Origin: Actinomadura cremea
GTDB taxonomy: Bacteria > Actinomycetota > Actinomycetes > Streptosporangiales > Streptosporangiaceae
DNA: 64,000 nucleotides
NCBI RefSeq assembly: GCF_014648495.1
Contig: NZ_BMRF01000001.1
Span: 248,001 to 312,000 of the forward strand
Direction of reading: 5' to 3'
Below are positions 33,892-43,800 of the stretch, in pieces. The translations under genes were made by a program, and so were the position numbers. How positions within the stretch are numbered: the first letter of the stretch is position 1; the number at the start of each line of letters is the position of its first letter. Below the pieces are notes generated by a model. That model saw nothing but the letters and a program-made list of their open reading frames with translations, was not told the DNA's origin and searched no databases.

Positions 33892-36800
33892 ATGCGCGAG
33901 GCACCCCCCGCGTCCCTGTCCGTCGACGAAGTGATGGAGACCGTCGCGGAGGTGCTCGGCCTCCCCCTGGCGGCGGTCGACCCCGACACCGCGCTCACTC
34001 GGCTCGGGCTCGAATCGTTCACGGCCGTCCGGCTGCGGCGCCGGCTCGGCGACCTCGGGCTCGACCTGCCGATGGCGGCGTTCCTCGGCGACGCGACCGC
34101 CCGCACCATCGCCGCCGGAGACCCGGCGCCCGACGAGCCCGGCGCCCCCGACGACACGACGGCCGCCGGGCGATCGGCCGGGTTCCCCCTCACGGCACTG
34201 CAGACCGCGTACTGGATCGGACGGGACGACGGTTTCCCGCTCGGGGGAGTCGCGACGTACTACTACCGCGAGTACGACCGCCGCCCGGCACCCGAGAACG
34301 GGACGGACCCCGGGACTCCGGAGTCGGACCTCGATCGGCTCGTGCAGGCATGGAATCGGCTCGTGGCGCATCACCCGATGCTGCGGATGGTCGTGGGGCG
34401 CGACGGCCTGCAGAGAGTCCTCGAGGACGTGGGGCCCTACGGGTTCGCGGTCGAGGACCTGCGGGGAGCCGCGCCGCACGAGGTGGACGCGGCCCTCGCG
34501 GACCTGCGCGCGGCCCGCTCGCACCAGGTCCGGCCGGCGGACGCGTGGCCGCTGTTCGACATCGCGGCGGCGTTCCTCCCGGACGGGCGAACGCGGCTGT
34601 TCGTGGGCGTGGACGTCCTGGCCCTCGATCTCGCGGGATGGATGCAGGTCATCGCCGAGTGGGGCGCCCTGGTCGACGACCCGGACACCGTGCTCCCCGC
34701 GTCGCCCGTGGCGTTCCCCGAGCTGGTGCGGCGGCGGTCGGCGGATCCCGGCGAGGAGTCGCGGCGCGAGCGCGACCGGGCGTACTGGGCGGAGCGGGAG
34801 CTGCCGCCCGGGCCCGCGCTGCCCTGGACGGCCGATCTCGCGGACGTCCGGCGGCACCGGTTCCGCCGGTGGCCCGCCGAGCTGGGCGCGGACGCGTGGG
34901 CGGGGTTGCGCGAGCGGGCGGCCGCGCGCGGCCTGAGCCCGACGGGGGTGCTGCTGGCCGCGTTCGGGTTCGTGCTGGCCCGCTGGGGCGCCGACCGTCC
35001 GTTCGCGCTGAACACGACCCTGTTCGACCGTCCGGACGAGCCGGAGCTGGCGCATCTGGTCGGCGACTTCACCTCGACGATCCTGGTCGAGGTCCCGGAG
35101 GCGGAGCCGCGGGAGTGGGACGGCTTCGCGGCGTTCGCAGCCCGCGTGAACCGGCGGTTCTGGACGGACATGGACCACCGGGCAGTCGCGGGCGTCGAGG
35201 TGGTGCGCGACGGCCTCACGCCGGTGCATCCGGTCGTGTTCACGAGCGGCATCGGGCTGTCGGGATCCGGACGTCCCCCGGCGGCGTGGATCGGCGACGA
35301 GGTGTTCGGGGTGTCGCAGACGCCGCAGGTCGCGCTCGACCACATCGTGCACGACGAGGGCGGGCGGCTGCGGGTCGCGTGGGACGCGGTCGAGGGGCTC
35401 CTCCCCGACGGGTTCGCGGCCGGGATGCGCGACGCGCACCTGCGCCTGCTGCGCGCACTCGCGACGGACGACGCCGCGTGGGACGACCCCGCGCTCGGCT
35501 GGGACCCCTCGTTCCTCCCCGCCGAACCCCTGGACTGCGCCCCCTTCGCAGCCGCGGGCCCCCTCCTCCACGACCCGTTGCGCGCGGTGGCCGCGACGTC
35601 CCCGGACGACGCGGCGCTCCTCGACATGGACGGACGGCACGTCACGCACGGCGAGCTGGCCGGGCGGGCGCACCGCGTCGGGGCGGCGCTCGCCGCGCAC
35701 GGCGTCGGCCCCGGCGACCTGGTCGCGGTCGCGTTCGACAAGGGCGTCGAGCAGGTGACGGCGCTGCTGGGCGTGTGCGCCTCCGGCGCCGGATACGTCC
35801 CCGTGGAGCCCTCGTGGCCCGCCGAGCGGGTCGCGGCCGTGTGCGCGCAGGCCGGGATCGTCCACGCCGTGGTCCCGGACGGCGCCGCGGACGGCTGGCC
35901 GGACGGGGTGCGCCCGCACACCCTGCCGTCCCTCGAGACCGGACCCGCCGACGCGACACCGCGACGCCCGGCCCCGGACGATCTCGCCTACGTCATCTTC
36001 ACGTCCGGTTCGACCGGACGCCCGAAGGGCGTGGCGATCGAGCACCGCGCGGCGCGCACCACGATCGACGACCTGATCGACCGGTTCCCGGTGGGCCCGG
36101 ACGACCGGGTGCTCGGGCTGTCGGCGTTCAGCTTCGACCTGTCGGTGCACGACGTGTTCGGGGTGATGGGGACGGGCGCGGCGCTCGTCCTGCCCGGCGC
36201 GGACCGGCAGCGCGACCCGGGGCACTGGCTCGACCTGATGGAACGCCACCGGGTGACCGTGTGGAACACGGCGCCCGCGCTGCTGGAGATGCTCGTCGAG
36301 TACGCGGAGATCGAACCGGACCGGGCGCGGCGGGCCATGGCGCCGCTGCGGGTGGTGTTCCTGTCGGGCGACTGGATCCCGATCACGCTGCCCGACCGGG
36401 TGCGGGCGCTCGCCCCGGACGCGCGGGTGGTGAGCCTCGGCGGCGCGACGGAGGCGTCGATCTGGTCGATCTGCCATCCGATCGGGGAGGTCGATCCGGC
36501 GTGGCCGAGCATCCCGTACGGGCGGGCGCTGCGCGGGCAGTCGTTCCACATCCTGGACGAGCGGGGCCGCCCGGTGCCGGTCGGGACGCCCGGTGAGCTG
36601 CACATCGGCGGGGACGGGCTGGCCCGCGGCTACGTGGGCGACGAGCGGCAGACGGCGGAACGGTTCGTCGCCGACCCGGTGCTCGGGCGCCTCTACCGGA
36701 CCGGCGACCTCGGACGCTGGCGCCCGGACGGCACGATCGAGTTCCTGGGGCGCCTGGACCGGCAGGTGAAGATCCGCGGGCATCGCATCGAGCTCGGCGA

Positions 36801-37803
36801 GGTGGAGTCGGTGCTGGACCGGGCGCCGGGCGTCCGGCATTCGGTCGCGCTGTCGGTGCCGGGGCCGGACGGACGGCCGCGGCTGGTCGCGTTCGTCGCG
36901 GGCCCGGACGCGCCGCCGGACGAGCGCCTCGCCGCGCACCTGCGCGAGCGCGTCCCCGAGTACATGGTGCCGAGCCGGTTCGTGCGCGTCGACGGCTTCC
37001 CGGTGACGGCGAACGGCAAGGTCGACTACCAGGCGCTGCCGAACCCGTACCGGCGCCCGGAGGCGGCGGCGCCCGCGCCCGTCCAGCCGGACTCGGCGGA
37101 CGGGCTGGCGGCGCTGATCCGGCAGGCCGGGGAGGACGGGCTCGAGGTCAGCCTGCGGATCGGCGCGGGCGGCCTGCCTCCGGCGCGGGCGCTCGCGGCG
37201 GCCGGACTGTGGTCGGAGCGGCTGCGCGGCGCGGCGGCGGGCGACGGCCTGACCCTCGCCGAACGCCTGACGCCGGACGCCCTGATCGAGCTGGCCGCAT
37301 CGTCCGCACCCCCGCCCCCGCTCCCGCCGGCGGACGCGCCCCGGCACGGCGACGCGGAGGTCGAACGGGTCGTCGCGGGGGTGCTCGGCGAACTGCTCGA
37401 CGGCGCACCCGTCGACGCCACCACGCCGTTCTTCCAGCTGGGCGCGACGTCCCTCATCCTCGTGCGCGCCCACGGACGGCTGCACGAACTCCTCGACCCG
37501 GGCTTGGCCGTCGTCGACATGTTCGCCCACCCGACCGTCCGGCAACTCGCCGCGCACATCACCGCACGCCGCGACGCCCCCACCCGGCCGGCCGTCCCGG
37601 CACCCCCGGACGGCCCGGCCCAACCGGCCACCGGCGCCCGACCGGACGCCCTCGCCCGACCGGACGGTTCGGCACCCCCGGACGGTCCGGGCCGGCCGGC
37701 CGCCCCCGCGCAACCGGCCGCCCCCGCGCCGCCGGACGGTGCGGCCGGTCGGGCGGCGGCGCGGCTGCGGGCTCGGGCCGTGTCCGAGGGGGTCGCCCGA
37801 TGA
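33892..37803 (+). CDS. NRPS, carrier protein-Cy-A-PCP (yersiniabactin HMWP2/PchE-like)
   Basis: 1303 residues; ATG with GAAGGAG. Carrier domain 9-76 (Ser42 in GLESF); heterocyclization domain about 97-525 with Asp241 and Asp246 (DVLALD, the DxxxxD motif replacing HHxxxDG); adenylation domain about 545-1050 (YVIFTSGSTGRPKG, YRTGDLGRW, NGKVDY with Lys1042); PCP about 1155-1225 (Ser1187). The A-domain pocket, aligned by eye, reads D-L-H-N-F-S-L-I-W, close to cysteine codes, so Cy plus A should make thiazoline. The methyltransferase insert of HMWP2/PchE is absent. The last 75 residues are a Pro/Ala-rich tail. The N-terminal carrier lacks its own A domain and is probably loaded in trans, like an aryl carrier. 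Confidence 0.88.
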   Translation: MREAPPASLSVDEVMETVAEVLGLPLAAVDPDTALTRLGLESFTAVRLRRRLGDLGLDLPMAAFLGDATARTIAAGDPAPDEPGAPDDTTAAGRSAGFPLTALQTAYWIGRDDGFPLGGVATYYYREYDRRPAPENGTDPGTPESDLDRLVQAWNRLVAHHPMLRMVVGRDGLQRVLEDVGPYGFAVEDLRGAAPHEVDAALADLRAARSHQVRPADAWPLFDIAAAFLPDGRTRLFVGVDVLALDLAGWMQVIAEWGALVDDPDTVLPASPVAFPELVRRRSADPGEESRRERDRAYWAERELPPGPALPWTADLADVRRHRFRRWPAELGADAWAGLRERAAARGLSPTGVLLAAFGFVLARWGADRPFALNTTLFDRPDEPELAHLVGDFTSTILVEVPEAEPREWDGFAAFAARVNRRFWTDMDHRAVAGVEVVRDGLTPVHPVVFTSGIGLSGSGRPPAAWIGDEVFGVSQTPQVALDHIVHDEGGRLRVAWDAVEGLLPDGFAAGMRDAHLRLLRALATDDAAWDDPALGWDPSFLPAEPLDCAPFAAAGPLLHDPLRAVAATSPDDAALLDMDGRHVTHGELAGRAHRVGAALAAHGVGPGDLVAVAFDKGVEQVTALLGVCASGAGYVPVEPSWPAERVAAVCAQAGIVHAVVPDGAADGWPDGVRPHTLPSLETGPADATPRRPAPDDLAYVIFTSGSTGRPKGVAIEHRAARTTIDDLIDRFPVGPDDRVLGLSAFSFDLSVHDVFGVMGTGAALVLPGADRQRDPGHWLDLMERHRVTVWNTAPALLEMLVEYAEIEPDRARRAMAPLRVVFLSGDWIPITLPDRVRALAPDARVVSLGGATEASIWSICHPIGEVDPAWPSIPYGRALRGQSFHILDERGRPVPVGTPGELHIGGDGLARGYVGDERQTAERFVADPVLGRLYRTGDLGRWRPDGTIEFLGRLDRQVKIRGHRIELGEVESVLDRAPGVRHSVALSVPGPDGRPRLVAFVAGPDAPPDERLAAHLRERVPEYMVPSRFVRVDGFPVTANGKVDYQALPNPYRRPEAAAPAPVQPDSADGLAALIRQAGEDGLEVSLRIGAGGLPPARALAAAGLWSERLRGAAAGDGLTLAERLTPDALIELAASSAPPPPLPPADAPRHGDAEVERVVAGVLGELLDGAPVDATTPFFQLGATSLILVRAHGRLHELLDPGLAVVDMFAHPTVRQLAAHITARRDAPTRPAVPAPPDGPAQPATGARPDALARPDGSAPPDGPGRPAAPAQPAAPAPPDGAAGRAAARLRARAVSEGVAR

Positions 37804-40800
37804 CGGCCGTGCCGGACGGCCTCGTCGCCGTCACCGGGCTGGCCTGCCGGTTCCCCGGCGCGCCCGACGCCGGCGCGTTCTGGGACCTGCTCGCCGGGGA
37901 GCGGGACGGTCTCACGCGCCTGACCGACGACGAGCTGGCGGCGGCCGGGGTGCCGCGACGGCTGCGCCGCGACCCCGACTACGTCCCGGTCGCGGGCCTG
38001 ATCGACGGGCAGGACCTCTTCGATCCCGGACCGTTCGGGCTGGCGGAGGCCGAGGCCGCGCTGCTCGACCCGCAGCACCGGCTGTTCCTCGAATGCTGCT
38101 GGCGGGCCCTGGAACAGGCGGGGCACGGCGGCGGAACCGGTGCGGGCTCGGTCGGCGTGTTCGCGGGCTCGTCGCAGAGCGCCTACCTGGCGAGCAACCT
38201 CGCCGGACGCTGGGACCCGACGGGCGGCGGCGCCGACCCGGCGGGCAGCCTGCAGGCGGCCATCGCGACGCAGCCCGACTACATGCCCGCGCAGGCCGCG
38301 TACCGGCTCGGGCTCACCGGCCCGGCGACCGCCGTGAACACCGCGTGCTCGACGTCGCTGGTCGCCGTGCACCTGGCCGTCCAGGCGCTGCTGGCCGGGG
38401 AGTGCGACACGGCGCTCGCGGGCGGCGTGTCGCTGATCGTCCCGCAGGGCCGCGGGCACCTGTTCACGCCGGACGGCATCTACTCGCGGGACGGGCGGGT
38501 CCGCCCGTTCTCCGCCGAGGGCACCGGCATCGTGTACACGCAGGGCGCCGGGACGGTCGTGCTGCGCCGCCTCCGGGACGCCCTCGACGACGGCGACCCG
38601 GTGCTGGCGGTCGTGCACGGTTCGGCCGTCGGCAACGACGGCGCGGACAAGACGGGGTTCACCGCGCCGTCCGTCCGGGGGCAGGCCCGCGTGGTCGCCG
38701 AGGCCCTCGCGCTCGCCGGGGCCGGTCCCCGGGACGTCGGGTACGTCGAGGCGCACGGGACCGGGACGCACCTCGGCGACCCCATCGAGGTCGCGGCGCT
38801 GCGCCGGGTGTTCGGCGACGCCGGTCCGGCGTGGTGCGGGCTCGGGTCGGTGAAGGGCAACATCGGGCACGCCAACACGGCGGCCGGGATCGCGTCGTTC
38901 ATCAAGGCGGTCCTCGCCGTCCGCGCCGGGGTGCTGCCCGCGTCCCTGCACGCGGCGCCCGTCAACGAGCTGCTGGGACTGGACGGCTCCCCGTTCGACG
39001 TCGTGACCCGCACCCGCGCGTGGGACGGGCCGCGCCTCGCGGGCGTCAGCTCGTTCGGGATCGGCGGGACGAACGCGCACGTCGTCGTCGGGCCCGCGCC
39101 GGAGCGGCCGCGCACGGAACCCGACGCGCGCCCGCACCCGATCGTCCTGTCCGCCGCGTCGCCCGCCGCGCTCACCGCGACGGCGAACGACCTCGCGGAC
39201 TGGCTCGACCGCGAGGCCCCGGACCCGTCCGACCTCGCCCACACGCTGCAGCGGGGCCGCCGCCACCTGCCGTACCGGGTCGCCGCGCGGCCCGGCGGCC
39301 TGCGCGCGGCCGCCGCGCCCGGCGCCCCGGTCGGCGGGCCGCCGCGCCTGGTGTTCGCGTTCCCCGGCGGCGGCAACGCCCGCGTCGGCATGGGCGCGGC
39401 CCTCTACGGCGCCGAGCCGGTGTTCGCCGCGTGCGTGGACGAGTGCGCCGAACTCCTCGCGCCGCACCTCGGCTTCGACGTCCGCGCGGTGATCCGCGGC
39501 GCGGAGGGCAGGATCGAGACGCCGCTGCACGGGCTGCCCGCGCTGTTCGCGGTGTCGCTGGCGACCGCGCGGCTGCTCGCGTCGTGGGGCGTCCGGCCGG
39601 ACGCGGTGCTCGGCCACAGCGCCGGGGAGTACACGGCCGCCGTCGCCGCCGGGGCGCTGGACGCCGCGGACGTCGCACCGCTCCTCGCCGTCCGGTGCCG
39701 CGCCATGACCGAGGTCGCGGGCGGGGGCGTGATGCTGGCCGTCCCGCTGGACGAGGACGCGACCGCCGCGCGGCTGCGCGACCACCCGGCCCTCGACCTC
39801 GCCGTCGTCAACGGGCCCGGCGCCTGCGTGGTGTCCGGGCCCCGGCGGGACGTCGACGCGCTGGCCGCCGACCTGGAGCGCGAGGGCCTCGACACGTCCC
39901 TCCTGCGGTTCGACGTCGCCGCGCACTCCCGGCTGATCGACCCCGCGCTCCCCCGGCTGCGGCGCGCCGCCGAGGGGCTGCGGGCCGTCCCGCCGCGCGT
40001 CCCGCTCGTCAGCACGCTGACCGGGACGCCGGTGAACGGGGAACTCGGCACGCCCGGCCACTGGGTGCGGCAGCTCCGCGAGCCCGTCCGGTTCTCCGCC
40101 GCTTTGCGCGCCGCCGCCGGACCGGGGACGGTCGTCGTCCACGTCGGCCCCGGCACGGCGCTCGCCGCGCTCGCGCGCCGCCACGGCCTGCCCGCGCTGC
40201 CCACGCTGGCGGACGGCGACGACCTCGCCGCGCTGTTCGACGCCGCCGGGAAGCTGTGGGCCCACGGCGTGGACGTCGACTTCGCCGCGATGCACCGGCC
40301 CGGCCGCCGCCGGATCGCCGCCCCCGGCCACGCGTTCCTGCGGCGCCGGTTGTGGATCGATCCGCCCGCCGAACCGCCGTCGCGCCCGCCCGGTGGCGAA
40401 CCGGACGAGACCGAACCCCTCCAGGTCCCCGTGTGGCGGCAGGTCCCGCCGCTCGACGCACCGGCCGCGCTCGACGGCTCGTGGATCGTCGCGGGCCCGC
40501 CCGGCGAGGCGACCGCCGCGCTGGTCGGAGCCCTCGCGGACGCGGGCGCCGAAGCCGTCCCGCTCGCCGAGGCCGACCGCCGTCCGGACACCGCGTGGAC
40601 GGGCGTGATCGTCCTCCCGGGCGCCGAACGCCCCCGCCCGTCCGGACCTGCGGACGCCGGGGAGTCGGGCGCGGGGGTGGCGGACGGCGTGACGCTGTAC
40701 GCGGAGTTGGCGCGGCGGTTCTTCGGCGGGGAGCGGCCCGCCGGGGTGCTGGTGCAGGTGACGCGGGGGGCGCAGCGGGTCGGGGGCGGCGATCGTCCGG

Positions 40801-43800
40801 ATCCCGGGGCCGCGGCCGTGCACGCGCTGCCGCGCGTGCTCGCGCAGGAGCAGCGGGGCGTGCGGTGGCGCGTCGTCGACCTCGACGACGCGGCCGAACC
40901 GGGTGCGGTCGTCCCCGCCGAGCTCGCCGACCTGGTGTCCGGCGGGTCGGGGGCCGAGACGGCCGTGCGGGACGGCATCCGCTGGGTCCGCGACCTCGCG
41001 CCCTGGCGTCCCGCCGCCCGGCCCCCGGCCGACGGCGGCACGCCGGTCGCGCCGGGCACGCCGGGCACGCCGGTCGCGCTGGTCACCGGCGGGCTGGGCG
41101 ACGTCGGCCGGACCGTCGCCCGGCACCTGCTGCGGCGCGGCATGCGCGTCGTCGTGACCACGCGCGGACGGACGGACGCGGCGGCGCCCCCGGGCGTCGA
41201 GGTGGTGCGGCTGGACGCGGCGGACGCCGGCGGCACCGCGCGGCTGCTGGACGAACTGTCGGGCGGCGGGCCGCTCGCGCTGGTCGTCCACGCGGCGGGC
41301 GCGGCGGCGTCGGCGGCCCCCGAGCCGCTGCGGAGCACCGGGTCCGCGCAGGTCGCCGCGCACGTGCGGGCGAAGGTCGCCGGGACGCTCGCGCTGCGCG
41401 CCGCGATCGAGGGGCTCCCGGACGGGCGGCGGCCGCGCGCCGTCGTGCTGATGTCGTCGGTCGGCGGGCTCGTCGGGGGCATCGGCATGGGCGCGTACTG
41501 CGCCGCGAACCGGTTCATGGACGCGTTCGCGGAGGCGGCGGCGGGCCCGACGCGGTGGGTCAGCGTGCAGTGGGACGTGTGGCGGGCGGAGACGGTCCGG
41601 CTCCCGTACGCGCTGAGCGAGGCGGTCGGGATGCCGGCGCTCGACCGCGTGCTGGCCCACGCGGGACCGCCCGTGGTCGCCGTGTCGAGCACCGACCTGC
41701 GCGAACGCGCCGCCGGCGCCGCGTACGCCGAGCCGGTCGCGGCCGTCGCGGACGGCGGCGGCGCCGAGCTGGGCGCGGCGCAGCGGCGGGTCGCGGAACT
41801 GTGGACGGAGCTGCTCGGCGTCGCGGTCACCCGTCCGGACGACGACTTCTTCGTGCTCGGCGGGCATTCGCTGCTCGCCACCCGGATGCTGCGGGCACTG
41901 GGCGACGCGACCGGCGCGGAGCTGCGGCTGCGCGACCTCCTCGACCGTCCCACGGTCGGCGGCCTGGCCGCGCTGCTCCCGGACGCCGGACCGGACCGGC
42001 GGCCGGACCGGCGGCCGGACCCCGAACCCGCGCCGCCGTCCGAACCCGAACGCGCCCCGGACGGGACGTTCCCCATGACGCGCGTCCAGCACGCGTACTG
42101 GGTCGGGCGCGGCGGCGGTTACGCGCTCGGCCGCATCCCCTGCCACTTCTACCTGGAGTACGACTGCACCGACCTCGACCTCGCCCGGTACGAGGAGGCG
42201 TGGCGGCGGGTCATCGCGCGGCACCCGATGCTGCGCGCGATCGTCACCCCGCAGGGACGGCTGAAGGTCCTCGACCACGTGCCGCCCTACCGGATCCGCG
42301 TCACCGACCTGACCGGGACGGACGGGACGCGCCGCGCCGAGCGGCTCGCGCGGCTCCGCGACCGGGTGTCGCGCGACGCGGGCCCGCCGGACCGCTGGCC
42401 GCTCGTGCAGATCCGCGCGGCGCGGCTGCCCGGCGGACGGGTGCGCCTGTTCATCGGCGTGGACGTGCTGGTCTGCGACGCGGGCAGCTACTGGATCGTC
42501 GACCGGGAGGTGCGGCACTTCTACGAGCACCCGGACGCGCCGCTCCCCGAGCCCGGGATCGGCTTCGGGGCCTGCGTGCGGGCCGCGCGGGACGCGCAGG
42601 GCGGCGCGGACGGGCGGCGCGCCGCCGCCTACTGGCGGGACCGGATCGCCGCGCTGCCCGCGCCGCCGCCGCTGCCCGTCGCCGGGGTCGACGGGCCGCC
42701 GGAGTTCGTGCGCCGCACGGCGAGCCTGCGCCCGGACGCGTGGGCGGCGCTGCGCGCCGAGTCGGCGCGGCGCGGGCTCACCCCGACGTCGGTGCTGCTC
42801 ACGGCGTACGCCGAGACGCTCGCACGCTGGTCGGGCGCGGAGCGGTTCGCGCTCACGCTCACCCTGTTCGACCGCCCGCCGATCCACCCGGACGTCGACC
42901 GGGTCGTCGGGGACTTCACCTCGCTGCTCCTGCACGAGATCGACCGGCGCGGCCCCGCGACGTTCGCCGGACGGGCGCGGGCCGTCCGGGACCGGCTGTT
43001 CGACGACCTCGACCACCGGGCCCACCCGGTGCTCGACACGCTCGCCGAGACGGGCGGGCGCGCGGTGCCGGTCGTGTTCACGAGCGCGCTCGGCCTGGAG
43101 GACCTCGTCGGCGGCGAACCGGACCTGCAGTGGGTCGGCGAGCAGGTGCACGCCGTCAGCCGCACCCCGCAGACGTGGCTGGACCACCAGGTCCTCGTCC
43201 AGCGCGGCGAGCTGCTCCTGCAGTGGGACGCCGTCCGCGACCTGCTGCCCGCCGCCCAGGTGGACGAGGCGTTCGCGGCGTACGAGGCGCGCGTCCGGCG
43301 GCTGGCCGAGGACCCGGCCGCCTGGGACGAACCGGACGACGCGCACACCCCCGCGACCATCGCACGCGGCACGGGCGACCCCACCCCCACGAACGGCCCC
43401 GCCCCCGCGAACGGCCCCGCCCACGCGAACGGCCCCGCGAACGCCGCCGCCCCGGCCCCCACGGGCGGACCCGCCGTTCGTGAGGTCCGGGCGTCGAACG
43501 TGCTCGTGCCGCTCCGCGACGGCACCGGCGACCGGACGCTGTTCCTCCTGCACCCGTCCGGCGGCGACGTCATGTGCTACGCCGAGCTGTCCCGGCTGCT
43601 GGACGAGCGGTTCTCCGTCGTCGCGATCACCGACCCGGCGTTCGCGGACGTCGCGCCGCCCGCCGGCCTCGACGGGCTCGCCGCCCTGTACCGGGACGCG
43701 ATCCGGGCGCGGGCGCCGCACGGCCCGTACCTGCTGGGCGGCTGGTCGATGGGCGGGAGCCTCGGCCAGGAGGTCGCGTGCGGGCTCGCCGACGGCGGCG

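Noticed and set aside
37560-37800. Repeats in the C-terminal tail of the first NRPS (PPDG/RPDA units) considered as a repeat array
   Set aside because: They are in-frame, imperfect Pro/Ala-rich linker codons, not an independent DNA repeat element.
43379-43450. Tandem CCCCGCGAACGG-like units considered as a DNA repeat or CRISPR-like array
   Set aside because: Units of about 15 bases without spacers, encoding the NGPA linker between Cy and TE. No CRISPR features anywhere in the window.
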